Assembly (NCBI GenBank): GCA_947627005.1
Contig: CANQUJ010000002.1
Span: 62,001 to 126,000 of the forward strand
Direction: 5' to 3'
DNA length: 64,000 bases
DNA from: an uncultured Clostridia bacterium
GTDB lineage: Bacteria > Bacillota > Clostridia > Oscillospirales > Ruminococcaceae
Below, piece by piece: positions 37,852 through 45,307 of the stretch. A program made the translations under genes and the position numbers. The notes under the pieces were generated by a model. The model saw only the letters and a program-made list of their open reading frames with translations. It was not told the DNA's origin and did no database searches. Every line of letters begins with the position of its first letter. Position 1 is the stretch's first letter.

Positions 37852-38217
37852 TTATGAAACCGTTGCTTCGGAGGAAAAGTCTACGTCGGCGACCGAAACG
37901 TCGACCCGAGAGACGGTCACGCCGGTCATCGACTGGACCGCCGCCTTGACCTTTTCTTGAATCTGTTCGCAGACCGAAACGACGTTATATCCGCTTCGGG
38001 CGACTATCGACATCGAGATCCTGCAAACGCCGTCGAGCATCGAAACCTTGATGTCCCCGGGGTCCGAACTCGATTTTAAAAGGCTTTTTATGCTTATCGG
38101 CTTATTTGCTATTCTGTATACCCCGTCGATCTCGGAAGCGGCGTTCCTCGCTATGGTGACGACCACGTTTTCCGATACCTTAAGGGTCCCCTTCTTGGCG
38201 CTTTCGGTTTTTTCCAT
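37852..38217 (-). CDS. Asp23/Gls24 (YqhY-type) envelope-associated protein
   Basis: This protein is about 121 aa and in the Asp23 family (DUF322), small alkaline proteins linked to the envelope or fatty-acid synthesis regulation in Bacillota; YqhY in B. subtilis sits next to accBC and nusB. The core VVTIARNAASEIDGVYRI, VSMLDGVCRISMSIV and VSVCEQIQEKVKAAVQSMTG (each within the family fold) are clear. I start it at 38217, where AGGAGG (38225-38230) lies 7 bases upstream. Its promoter and two leader hairpins lie just upstream. Confidence 0.9.
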   Translation of the reverse strand: MEKTESAKKGTLKVSENVVVTIARNAASEIDGVYRIANKPISIKSLLKSSSDPGDIKVSMLDGVCRISMSIVARSGYNVVSVCEQIQEKVKAAVQSMTGVTVSRVDVSVADVDFSSEATVS

Positions 38218-38240
38218 CTTATTATCCTCCTTAAACATCC

Positions 38241-38277
38241 GCGGACTCATCCGCCCGCCGAAGGCTTTATTCGGCGG
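38241..38277 (-). promoter_or_regulatory. tandem leader hairpins before the Asp23 gene
   Basis: Two abutting inverted repeats lie in the leader: CCGCCGAA...TTCGGCGG (38255-38277, 7-base loop) and GCGGA...TCCGC (38241-38254, 4-base loop). They sit between the promoter and the AGGAGG site with no U-run, so they may stabilise or regulate the mRNA. Confidence 0.5.
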
Positions 38278-38299
38278 CGTGTATTTTTATACATGATAC

Positions 38300-38328
38300 A
38301 GTATAGCATGAATTTTCAAAGAAAACAA
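38300..38328 (-). promoter_or_regulatory. extended -10 SigA promoter of the Asp23-nusB cluster
   Basis: TTGTTT (38323-38328) and TATACT (38300-38305) are spaced 17 bp with TGC before the -10. The -35 abuts the spoIIIAH stop codon, separating vegetative Asp23/nusB expression from the sporulation operon upstream. Confidence 0.75.
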
Positions 38329-38889
38329 CTACTTTACTTCAAAAATTCTGATATTTTCATTTTCGACCGAAACCTCCGAGAGCAGAATGTCTTTGATCTC
38401 TGCCGCCTGCGAGGCCGTTAAGCCGTCAGACTTGACGACTACGCTCGCGTTTTTGCCGTCAAGATAGACCACGCAGTCTTCATAGCCCGAGGCGATTATA
38501 AGGTTTTCGACCGCAGTCTCGCTCTCTATAAGCGAAGAAAGGGTCACGGCGTTCATCGTATAGGTCGCCATCTCTTCGTCAGAGATATCACGGCCCTCTA
38601 ATACGGTTTTAAGCGTTTCGACCGCCTCGTCGCGCGAAGTCAGCCGGTCGAGCCTTGCCTGGGCGAAATAGTCGTCGCTCGAATAGCTTTCAAGCTCGGT
38701 GCCGTTGACGTATTGCACCTCGCCGTAGGTCCCGATGTCTACCCCGTCGACGGTCTCCGTGACAGGGATCTCGGTTTTTGAAAGTCGGTAGTTCGCGTAT
38801 ACCGTGATCCCCAAAAACAGAGTCAGACATGCCAAAATGACGTGTTTCTTGTTGATTTTGAGATTAAAACTCCTGCTTGCTTTTTTCAT
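38329..38889 (-). CDS. spoIIIAH: stage III sporulation protein AH
   Basis: SpoIIIAH is the mother-cell ring protein that pairs across the intermembrane space with forespore SpoIIQ. The 186-aa protein has a basic N-terminus, one membrane segment (VILACLTLFLGITVYA) and an extracellular EscJ/ring-building domain with YFAQARLDRLTSRDEAVETL and VENLIIASGYEDCVVYLDG (both within limits). It is the last gene of the spoIIIA operon, 21 bases after AG. Confidence 0.95.
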   Translation of the reverse strand: MKKASRSFNLKINKKHVILACLTLFLGITVYANYRLSKTEIPVTETVDGVDIGTYGEVQYVNGTELESYSSDDYFAQARLDRLTSRDEAVETLKTVLEGRDISDEEMATYTMNAVTLSSLIESETAVENLIIASGYEDCVVYLDGKNASVVVKSDGLTASQAAEIKDILLSEVSVENENIRIFEVK

Positions 38890-38910
38890 TGTTATCCTCC
38901 TTGAGATTCG

Positions 38911-39423
38911 TTATTTGCCGTCGGTAACGTATACTTTGGCTGTGGGTATATCCAACACGGTAGCGACCGCGTTTACCACCTTTTCTTTGATTGCGGGCTT
39001 TCCCCCGCCCGAGCAGACCACCAAAACTCCCCTTACTTCGGGGTATTTTTGTGATTTCAAAAGCGCTTCCTTCGTCCCGATTATAACCGTTTCGCTCTCG
39101 CTTCTGCCGTCCGATTCCGAAGTATCCGCCGCATAGACCTTTTCTTCGGTGCCCTCGACGGTGAGCATTATCTTAACCTCGCCGACGCCGTTGATTTTTG
39201 AGACCGCCTCGGTCAGCTTTTTTTCAAGCTCTTCGGCGTAGCTTTCGGCGCTGAAACGGTTCTCTTGCGCCGGGAGCGAAACCTTTTCAACCTCGGCCTC
39301 TTTCGGCGGCTTGATAATCATAAGCGCCGCCGCGATTATCGCCGCAGCCGCGATATAAACCGCGGCTTTCGGGGCGCGCTTAAGCTTTTCAAGCGCGGCC
39401 TCTTTTATTTGAATAATCCCCAT
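38911..39423 (-). CDS. spoIIIAG: stage III sporulation protein AG
   Basis: SpoIIIAG forms a large ring in the engulfment membrane and resembles secretion-system ring subunits. The 170-aa protein has a short cytoplasmic start, a membrane segment (VYIAAAAIIAAALMII), a coil and the ring domain with KINGVGEVKIMLTVEGTEEKVYA split for length, then VRGVLVVCSGGGKP and VVNAVATVLDIPTAKVYV. It abuts spoIIIAF. Confidence 0.95.
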   Translation of the reverse strand: MGIIQIKEAALEKLKRAPKAAVYIAAAAIIAAALMIIKPPKEAEVEKVSLPAQENRFSAESYAEELEKKLTEAVSKINGVGEVKIMLTVEGTEEKVYAADTSESDGRSESETVIIGTKEALLKSQKYPEVRGVLVVCSGGGKPAIKEKVVNAVATVLDIPTAKVYVTDGK

Positions 39424-39891
39424 TCAACCGTCCTCACAGCTTATTTCAACCTTTATTTCGCCGATTTTTTCTTTGATAAGCGCCCTCGCCAAGTCTTCTT
39501 TATCTCTTTCCGAGGGGCCGAGCTTAAGACTTGCTTCTGTAATAAATATGCGGTATTGTCCGTCGATAGTAGTCCCGACGGAGACTTTTTTGCAGTCTAT
39601 CCCGGCCTCTTTTAAAAAAGATTCGATATAATCCGCGACCTGCGCTTCAAGCTCTTTGCAGACAAGTTGTTCGTAACTCGGGGAGTCGAGCGGTTTTTCG
39701 CCGAAGGAGAGACCGGAGGATATATCCGAAAAGTCCGCGCCGGAGACAAGCGCCGCAACTGCGGCGAAGGCTGAAATCGCTATAACCGCGCGCATTTCCC
39801 GCCGAAACCTGTCCGGCACGAGCATCATCGCGACAGAGCCGACCACCGAAAGCCCGCAGACCGCGAGGGTAAAGGTCTTTAAAAAGCTCAT
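39424..39891 (-). CDS. spoIIIAF: stage III sporulation protein AF
   Basis: SpoIIIAF is about 155 aa and part of the SpoIIIA-SpoIIQ channel. From the ATG at 39891, which overlaps the AE stop as ATGA, it begins MSFLKTFTLAVCGLSVVGSV, the expected two-helix membrane N-terminus. A ring-like soluble domain follows with VADYIESFLKEAGIDCKKVSV and GEIKVEISCEDG. A longer open frame upstream is coincidental overlap with AE. AF and AG are adjacent with no gap. Confidence 0.93.
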   Translation of the reverse strand: MSFLKTFTLAVCGLSVVGSVAMMLVPDRFRREMRAVIAISAFAAVAALVSGADFSDISSGLSFGEKPLDSPSYEQLVCKELEAQVADYIESFLKEAGIDCKKVSVGTTIDGQYRIFITEASLKLGPSERDKEDLARALIKEKIGEIKVEISCEDG

Positions 39892-40988
39892 GACTGCAAA
39901 ACGCCCCCTAAAATTATAAGCGCGCCGGTCGAGACCGTCAGCATAAGCATAAAGAATATCAAGACCGTCGAGAGCAGCCCGAAAACGTCTGCCGCGCCGG
40001 CGGTCAGCGAGGCAATAGAATCCGCGCCGATAAGCCTGCATATCCAGCAGCAGATCAAAAACGCGGTTTTATAGACCCATGCGGTTATTATCGGCGAGAG
40101 GGTGAACAGGCATAAAACGACTATCCCGAACGCCCCGACGGTAGTTCGTATCGCGCTTAAGCTTACGCTTACGGCGTTGTAGGACTCGGAGAGCGAGTAG
40201 CCGATTATCGGAACGAAGCTTGAAACGGCGTATTTTCCCGCCCTGACGGCGAGGCCGTCGACTCCCCTGCCGATTATCGTCTGAAGCCCCAGAATCCCCA
40301 AAAAGATTGTCATTATAAACCCTATGAGAGAGGTTAGGATTCGCTTTATAACTCCGGTGAGGTTGGAAATATCCGGGTTTACGGCCTGGGCCGCCGACAA
40401 AACGAGCATGCAGCAGAGAATAGGCCGGAAAACGCCGGAGGCCAAAAATGCCGCGCCCTCGCAGAAAAACAGCAGAACGGCGTTATATGAAAGCGCTGCG
40501 GTGACGTTCCCGGAAGAGGCCACGACCGCCGCGAAAGCCGGGATATACGAGATCATAAAGGCGTGGCAGCTTTTCATCGCGCTTATTGCGGAATTAAACG
40601 CCTCGGCGGCGCTCGGAGCTATCGAAACAAAGCAGAGTATCGCGAAAAGCTCGCCGTATAGGCCGGTCTTTGTTGAAAGAGAGGTCGCAAGCTTGCATAT
40701 CGCGGCGAAGCAGACGACTGTAAGGATTATCTTCGCGGGCCTTGAAACCGCCCCGCGCAAAAGCTTTAAAATATATCCCGAGACCCCCTCGGGGCTTAGA
40801 TTCGACACGCTCGAAGGGTCGCCGGAATCTATCCCGAGCTCTTTCAAAGAATCGCCAATCTCCGAAATATCCGCCTCGGCCGCGCGGGAATAAATCTCGT
40901 CGCCGTAGTCCGAGAGGGCGGCCTCGGCGGGGATAGTTAAAATAATAATTGCGGCGAGCGCCGAAACGGCTTTTAAAAATCTTTTCAT
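39888..40988 (-). CDS. spoIIIAE: stage III sporulation protein AE
   Basis: SpoIIIAE is a 366-aa multi-pass membrane component of the forespore channel. It has an N-terminal signal-like helix (VSALAAIIILTIPAEAALSDYG), then about seven to eight hydrophobic segments (for example IILTVVCFAAICKLATSL; LIGFIMTIFLGILGLQTII). It follows AD directly. It belongs to the complex that nurtures the engulfed forespore so that SigG can stay active. Confidence 0.95.
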   Translation of the reverse strand: MKRFLKAVSALAAIIILTIPAEAALSDYGDEIYSRAAEADISEIGDSLKELGIDSGDPSSVSNLSPEGVSGYILKLLRGAVSRPAKIILTVVCFAAICKLATSLSTKTGLYGELFAILCFVSIAPSAAEAFNSAISAMKSCHAFMISYIPAFAAVVASSGNVTAALSYNAVLLFFCEGAAFLASGVFRPILCCMLVLSAAQAVNPDISNLTGVIKRILTSLIGFIMTIFLGILGLQTIIGRGVDGLAVRAGKYAVSSFVPIIGYSLSESYNAVSVSLSAIRTTVGAFGIVVLCLFTLSPIITAWVYKTAFLICCWICRLIGADSIASLTAGAADVFGLLSTVLIFFMLMLTVSTGALIILGGVLQS

Positions 40989-41378
40989 TTAAATCTCCAG
41001 AATCCTGCGGACTAAGTCTATAAATTCTTTTAAAAGCGGAAGACACAAAAGCGAGGCCGCCGCTCTGCCCGAAAAGTCGAGAACGCTTCCGAGGGCGGAT
41101 TCGCCGCAGTCGCGGCAGCTTGACGAGCACAGCTCGCAGATATAACATATCCCGAGGGCGCGAAATGCGACTTCGACGTATTTTTTGTTGACGCCGATCC
41201 CGCCGAGAATTCCGTCGACCCCGGCGACTACCTCCGAAACGCCGTCTATCGCCAAAAACGCGGCGAATATTACCGCAGAGATTGAAAGAAGCGCGGCAAG
41301 GTCGCGGTTAGAGGGCTGTATCACCTTTGCGAGAACCGCGGCGACAAGGCAGACCGCCGAGATTTTGATTATTTCCAT
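40989..41378 (-). CDS. spoIIIAD: stage III sporulation protein AD
   Basis: This 129-aa membrane protein is a channel component. It begins MEIIKISAVCLVAAVLAKVI and has about three to four hydrophobic helices, plus AFRALGICYICELCSSSCRD and a Cys-rich turn typical of the family. It overlaps AC by one base. It is often duplicated in SpoIIIAC fold; the AC/AD pair resembles FliQ-like subunits of secretion systems. Confidence 0.95.
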   Translation of the reverse strand: MEIIKISAVCLVAAVLAKVIQPSNRDLAALLSISAVIFAAFLAIDGVSEVVAGVDGILGGIGVNKKYVEVAFRALGICYICELCSSSCRDCGESALGSVLDFSGRAAASLLCLPLLKEFIDLVRRILEI

Positions 41379-41578
41379 CAGAACCCGAACACGCTGCGAA
41401 CGGTATCGAAGAGCTCGGAGATCTCGTTTACGAGCATAAGCATAACTATAACAAGCCCCGCTATCGTTATCATAAGCGCCTGCTCGTCCCGCTCGGCCCG
41501 CTTTAAAAGCTGGCTTAAAACCGCGACTATAATGCCGAGGCCGGCTATTTGAAACACCAACGTAACGTCCATATCCAC
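41378..41578 (-). CDS. spoIIIAC: stage III sporulation protein AC
   Basis: This 66-aa protein of two membrane helices (MDMDVTLVFQIAGLGIIVAV and ALMITIAGLVIVMLMLVNE) has the standard length for SpoIIIAC. It sits 1 base after AB and overlaps AD by one base, giving the canonical AA-AB-AC-AD order. Members are compared to FliQ/EscS export components. Confidence 0.95.
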   Translation of the reverse strand: MDMDVTLVFQIAGLGIIVAVLSQLLKRAERDEQALMITIAGLVIVMLMLVNEISELFDTVRSVFGF

Positions 41579-41579
41579 C

Positions 41580-42065
41580 TCAAATGATCATAATTGAAAT
41601 TCCGATTCCCGAAAAAGCCCCGAGCGCGGCATAAAGCTTCTTTTCGGATTCCGCCTTCTGCCTTGCCGCCCTTTGTCGCTCGTAGAGCTCGGATTTTATA
41701 AGCTCGAGCCGCTCGGTTTGGGATTCGATATCGCAAGAGCCGAGAACCGAACCTATCGAGGCGAAAATTTTTGCGGTCTGCGGGTCGGTTTCAAGGCTTT
41801 CGCAGGCCGAGCGCCACATCTTCGGAAAATCCCCCTCGGTTATGGATCTAAACTCCTTCGGGTCGATAAGCTCAACACCCTCGAATACACGGGCGCAAAC
41901 GCCGTAGACGTCGAGAGCCTCGAACCTTAAAAGCGATACCGCCCTCGCCGCGACTTCGGAGAGCTCTTTTATGTAATCCGCGTCTCGAAGCTTTAGTCGA
42001 TAGAGTTCGAGCGAGGTCATCAATGTGCAAAAGCAGAGCGCGCCGCAGAGAGCAAGCCTAATCAA
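41580..42065 (-). CDS. spoIIIAB: stage III sporulation protein AB
   Basis: This 161-aa protein has an N-terminal membrane helix (ALCGALCFCTLMTSLEL) and a C-terminal one (YAALGAFSGIGISIMII) flanking a charged helical segment of about 110 residues, with RLKLRDADYIKELSEVAARAV-type coils. It resembles GspF-type and matches SpoIIIAB in length and order. It overlaps spoIIIAA by 8 bases. Confidence 0.93.
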   Translation of the reverse strand: MIRLALCGALCFCTLMTSLELYRLKLRDADYIKELSEVAARAVSLLRFEALDVYGVCARVFEGVELIDPKEFRSITEGDFPKMWRSACESLETDPQTAKIFASIGSVLGSCDIESQTERLELIKSELYERQRAARQKAESEKKLYAALGAFSGIGISIMII

Positions 42066-42930
42066 TTTTTATCGCCCTCGGCTTTCTTTCAAAATCGAGC
42101 TCTATCGCCCAAGAAAACGCGCCGTTTTCGATAAGCCGCTTTACGACCGGCTTTTTCGCGGCGTCTTCAAAGCTTTCACCGTGGACTGCGGTTATAAGCT
42201 TTACCCCAGAATGTAGCGCAGAAAAAAGCGCCGCGCCGTCCTCCTCGCTTCCGATCTCGTCTGCGATTATCGCCCGTGGCGACATAACCCTTACCGCGGT
42301 CGAGATTCCGAAGCTTTTGGGGTATCCGACGAAGACGTCGGTAAGCCGGCCGACGTCGTTTTGCGCGGCGTTGCAATAAGTCGCAGAAATTTCGTTCAGC
42401 TCGTCTATAAGCGATATCTTATACCTGTTCCCGAGCCGGCGTGAGATGTCGCGCAGAACGGTAGTCTTTCCGCTCGACGGCGGGCCGACTATTATCGCGC
42501 CGCAAAGCCCGCCGCCGAAGCAGGTTTTGACTATTTCGTCGGCGCAGCCGATAAGCTCGCGCGCGATGCGGATATTCACCGAAGATATGTATTTCAAAGA
42601 CTCGACCGAGCGCTTGTCCGCGCCGACTGCCGCCGTTCCGCAGACGCCGACTCTGTTCCCTCCGCGAGAGGTCACGCAGCCCATGGCGAGCTCTTTTGAA
42701 TAGCTGTGCATCGAATAGGAAAACGCGGCTTTAAAGGCATGCTCGATGTCTTCTATCGAGGCGTTCGCGTTTAAAATCACATCCTCCCTGCCAATCGAGA
42801 CCGATACCGGCCGCCCCGCCCTAAGCCTTATTTCGTCGATGCTCTCGAGGGTGTTTTTGTCGAGGGCTTCTATCGCCCTAAGCGGCTCGCCGCTTAAAAG
42901 CGAAAGGGCGTAGTTTATTCTCGTCTTCAA
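42058..42930 (-). CDS. spoIIIAA: stage III sporulation protein AA (ATPase)
   Basis: SpoIIIAA is a secretion-type ATPase of 290 aa predicted to energise the SpoIIIA channel. Walker A is IVGPPSSGKTTVLRDI; the Asp box and Walker B region are in SPRAIIADEIGSEEDGAALF; HSGVKLITAVHGESFED follows. The N-terminus has IDEIRLRAGRPVSVSIG. The start is TTG at 42930, with GGGGAGG seven bases before it. A candidate SigE promoter lies 32 bases upstream. It is the first gene of the complete spoIIIA operon. Confidence 0.96.
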   Translation of the reverse strand: MKTRINYALSLLSGEPLRAIEALDKNTLESIDEIRLRAGRPVSVSIGREDVILNANASIEDIEHAFKAAFSYSMHSYSKELAMGCVTSRGGNRVGVCGTAAVGADKRSVESLKYISSVNIRIARELIGCADEIVKTCFGGGLCGAIIVGPPSSGKTTVLRDISRRLGNRYKISLIDELNEISATYCNAAQNDVGRLTDVFVGYPKSFGISTAVRVMSPRAIIADEIGSEEDGAALFSALHSGVKLITAVHGESFEDAAKKPVVKRLIENGAFSWAIELDFERKPRAIKID

Positions 42931-42961
42931 TTTTATACCTCCCCGTCTTGTCCTTTAAGAC

Positions 42962-42989
42962 ATTCTATGCCGCGCCTTTCGGTTTAATG
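42962..42989 (-). promoter_or_regulatory. candidate SigE promoter of the spoIIIA operon
   Basis: The -10-like CATAGAAT (42962-42969) is one mismatch from the SigE consensus CATACAAT, and CATTAA (42984-42989) lies 14 bp upstream as a -35 with partial match. Mother-cell SigE control of spoIIIA is established in B. subtilis. The -35 overlaps the stop codon of the preceding membrane-protein gene. Confidence 0.6.
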
Positions 42990-43364
42990 TCTTTCGCCGG
43001 TCAATTTGGCGTTCACTCCCCTGACACCGCCGATTCCGCCGAAAACAAGGCAGACTATCGCCTTTATCGGGGCGACGTCTTCAAAGTCGAAAAGCCCCAA
43101 CGCCGCGCTTATAATCGCCGCGAACAAAAAAATCGCCCCGCCGCATAAAAGCCCCTGAATAAGCCCGCGCGTGCGGCAGATTTTAGTCGCCGCGCAGCCT
43201 GCATAATATGAAGCCGCCGCCAAAATCGGGACGGAGAGAAGCTTTAAAACCGAGTCGGAGATATTCAGAAAAAGCTGGACCGCGCCCAAAGCGCAGGAAA
43301 ACAAAAATATTACCCCGAGCGCGCAGAGAAGCCCTTTTGATACGCTTTTTAAAAATTTCGGCAT
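42984..43364 (-). CDS. TIGR04086-type small membrane protein
   Basis: This 126-aa protein has four hydrophobic segments (ALGVIFLFSCALGAVQLFL; LSVPILAAASYYAGC; LLCGGAIFLFAAIISAALG; AIVCLVFGGIGGVRG) and matches, in length, topology and position beside yajC, the TIGR04086 family seen in Clostridia. Its function is unknown. I start it at the ATG at 43364. A GTG three codons upstream is also in frame, but lies in the U-tract and hairpin of the yajC terminator, which also contains the only ribosome-like site. Confidence 0.7.
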   Translation of the reverse strand: MPKFLKSVSKGLLCALGVIFLFSCALGAVQLFLNISDSVLKLLSVPILAAASYYAGCAATKICRTRGLIQGLLCGGAIFLFAAIISAALGLFDFEDVAPIKAIVCLVFGGIGGVRGVNAKLTGERH

Positions 43365-43404
43365 AAAAAACACCCCCGAATACCGTTTTTAAACGATATT
43401 CGGG
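43365..43404 (-). terminator. intrinsic terminator after yajC, covering the next gene's ribosome site
   Basis: The arms CCCGAATA and TATTCGGG, extended by one G-U pair and an inner CGTT/AACG stem (43375-43404), form about 13 bp around a 4-base loop. UUUUUU follows (43370-43365), directly before the ATG of the membrane-protein gene at 43364. Confidence 0.88.
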
Positions 43405-43427
43405 AGCGAGCGGTTTTAGAAGCAAGT

Positions 43428-43847
43428 TTAGTCCTTTTCGATGGGAAGGTCTTCGCCGTCTTTTTTAGACTTCTTCTCGGCCTTTTCCGCCTTTTCAGCC
43501 TTGGCGGCCTCGGCCTTGGTGTTGGCCTCTTCGTTGGCGGAGACGTTGGTTGCGATTGCCCATTTTTTGATTCTCATCTTGCAGCGGTCCGAGCTGGTTT
43601 CGATGACTACCGTCTGGTCTTCGACCTTGGTGATTATTCCGACGATTCCGCCGATAGTCTCGATCTCGTCGCCGACCTGGACGTTTTTGCGCATCTCGGC
43701 GTCAGCCTTTTCCTTCTTGCGCTGGGGCCTTATCATAATAAAGTAGAGAACCACCAGCATTAAGATCATAAATATAAAGGGATAAAGGGTTGCCCCGGCG
43801 CTGGGCTGCGCAGCCTCCGCCGCGGCGGATATGATCAAAGAAAACAT
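43428..43847 (-). CDS. yajC: preprotein translocase accessory subunit YajC
   Basis: YajC associates with SecDF in the Sec translocon. The 139-aa protein has one N-terminal membrane segment (YPFIFMILMLVVLYFIMI), the conserved RPQRKKEKAD turn and the globular part NVQVGDEIETIGGIVGIITK. The C-terminal 35 residues are a Lys/Glu/Ala-rich tail that is longer than usual. It has its own promoter at 43877-43905 and a strong terminator, so it may be transcribed alone. Confidence 0.95.
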   Translation of the reverse strand: MFSLIISAAAEAAQPSAGATLYPFIFMILMLVVLYFIMIRPQRKKEKADAEMRKNVQVGDEIETIGGIVGIITKVEDQTVVIETSSDRCKMRIKKWAIATNVSANEEANTKAEAAKAEKAEKAEKKSKKDGEDLPIEKD

Positions 43848-43876
43848 AATTTAACCTCCGATTTGAATTTTAAACA

Positions 43877-43905
43877 AGTATACCACGTTTTGGGAAAAAT
43901 TTCAA
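43877..43905 (-). promoter_or_regulatory. extended -10 SigA promoter of yajC
   Basis: TTGAAA (43900-43905) and TATACT (43877-43882) are spaced 17 bp, with TGG before the -10. GGAGG lies before the yajC ATG at 43847. Confidence 0.82.
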
Positions 43906-43915
43906 CCTTTTATTA

Positions 43916-45307
43916 TTATTTCGAGCGAATATATTCGTCGATCGCCTTTGCGGCGCTCTTTCCCGCGCCCATCGCAAGGATAACCGTCGCCGCTCCGGTG
44001 ACCGCGTCGCCGCCGGCATATACCCCCTCGCGGGTGGTGAGCATATTTTCGTCGACTATAAAACAGCCTTTTTTGTTGGTCTCAAGCCCCGGGGTGGTGG
44101 TTCTTATAAGCGGGTTGGGCGAGGTCCCTATCGCCATTATAACCGCGTCGACCTCGATCTCGAACTCGGAATTTTCGATCGGCTTAACACCCCTTCTTCC
44201 GCTCTGGTCGGGCTCTGTAAGCTCCATTTTAAGGCATTTTAGGCCCTTGACCTTTCCGTTTTCGTCGCCGACGATCTCGGTCGGGTTGGTGAGGTATTTA
44301 AACTCGATCCCCTCTTCGCCGGCGTGGTGGACTTCCTCCCGCCTTGCGGGCATCTCATCCGCCGAGCGGCGGTAGACTATGTATACTTTATCCGCGCCGA
44401 GCCTTAGGGCCGATCTCGCGGCGTCCATCGCGACGTTTCCTCCGCCGACTACGGCGATGCGCTTTTCGCGGTTTATCGGGGTGTCGTAGTCTTCGAGATA
44501 GGCTTTCATAAGGTTCGTCCGCGTAAGGTATTCGTTCGCGGAATAGACCCCGACGAGCGACTCGCCGGGTATCCCCATAAAGTTGGGCAGACCCGCGCCG
44601 GTGCCGATAAAGACCGCCTCGTAGCCCTGCTCGAAGAGCTCGTCTACCGAAAGAATCTTGCCGATGACCATATCGGTCTTTATCTCAACCCCGAGAGCCC
44701 TAAGCCCATCGACTTCGCGCTGAACTGTGGCCTTGGGAAGTCTGAACTCGGGTATGCCGTACATCAAAACGCCGCCGGCGGTGTGAAAAGCCTCGAAGAC
44801 AGTGACCTCATAGCCGAGCTTGGCAAGGTCTGAAGCGCAGCTTAGCCCCGAGGGCCCCGAGCCGACAATCGCGACCTTGTGGCCGTTAGACTCCGGCTTT
44901 TCGGGCTCGGCGGCCTTATCGGCCATATAGTCCGCGCAGTATCTTTCAAGTCTGCCGATGCCGACAGGCTCGCCTTTAATTCCGCGAACGCATTTCGATT
45001 CGCACTGACTCTCCTGCGGGCAGACTCTTCCGCAGACCGCGGGCAGGCCGTTTGTGGATTTGATGATATCGTATGCCGCCGCGATATCGCCCCCGCGAAT
45101 CTGCTCGATAAATTCGGGGATACGAACCCCTACCGGGCAGCCGCCGACGCATGGCTTGTTCTTGCAATTAAGGCACCTTTGCGCCTCGTTAAGGGCTTCT
45201 TCGTCGGTATAGCAAGAGGAGACCTCTTCAAAGTTCCTCGCTCTGACTTTAGGGTCTTGTTCTTTAACAGGGGTTTTGGTTTGCTGCATATTAGGCATGG
45301 CGCACAC
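43916..45307 (-). CDS. GltA/NfnB-type NADPH-dependent flavoprotein (large subunit)
   Basis: This 463-aa protein resembles the glutamate synthase small subunit and NfnB, the large subunit of NADH-dependent ferredoxin:NADP+ oxidoreductase. The N-terminal Fe-S domain has CLNCKNKPCVGGCPVGV and CGRVCPQESQCESKC. The FAD site is VAIVGSGPSGLSCASDL, and the NAD(P) site IAVVGGGNVAMDAARSAL is followed by YIVYRRSADEMPARREE. The closing GVYAGGDAVTGAATVI is typical. No large glutamate synthase subunit is nearby; the partner is the overlapping NfnA-like gene, so electron bifurcation (Nfn) is the better reading. Confidence 0.88.
   Translation of the reverse strand: MCAMPNMQQTKTPVKEQDPKVRARNFEEVSSCYTDEEALNEAQRCLNCKNKPCVGGCPVGVRIPEFIEQIRGGDIAAAYDIIKSTNGLPAVCGRVCPQESQCESKCVRGIKGEPVGIGRLERYCADYMADKAAEPEKPESNGHKVAIVGSGPSGLSCASDLAKLGYEVTVFEAFHTAGGVLMYGIPEFRLPKATVQREVDGLRALGVEIKTDMVIGKILSVDELFEQGYEAVFIGTGAGLPNFMGIPGESLVGVYSANEYLTRTNLMKAYLEDYDTPINREKRIAVVGGGNVAMDAARSALRLGADKVYIVYRRSADEMPARREEVHHAGEEGIEFKYLTNPTEIVGDENGKVKGLKCLKMELTEPDQSGRRGVKPIENSEFEIEVDAVIMAIGTSPNPLIRTTTPGLETNKKGCFIVDENMLTTREGVYAGGDAVTGAATVILAMGAGKSAAKAIDEYIRSK

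Noticed and set aside
39892..40041. Longer start for spoIIIAF
   Set aside because: It lies within spoIIIAE in another frame; the ATGA overlap at 39888-39891 and the membrane start support the shorter protein.
43916..45307. True glutamate synthase small subunit
   Set aside because: No large GltB subunit is present, while an NfnA-like gene overlaps it, so the Nfn-type complex is preferred; this is not proven.
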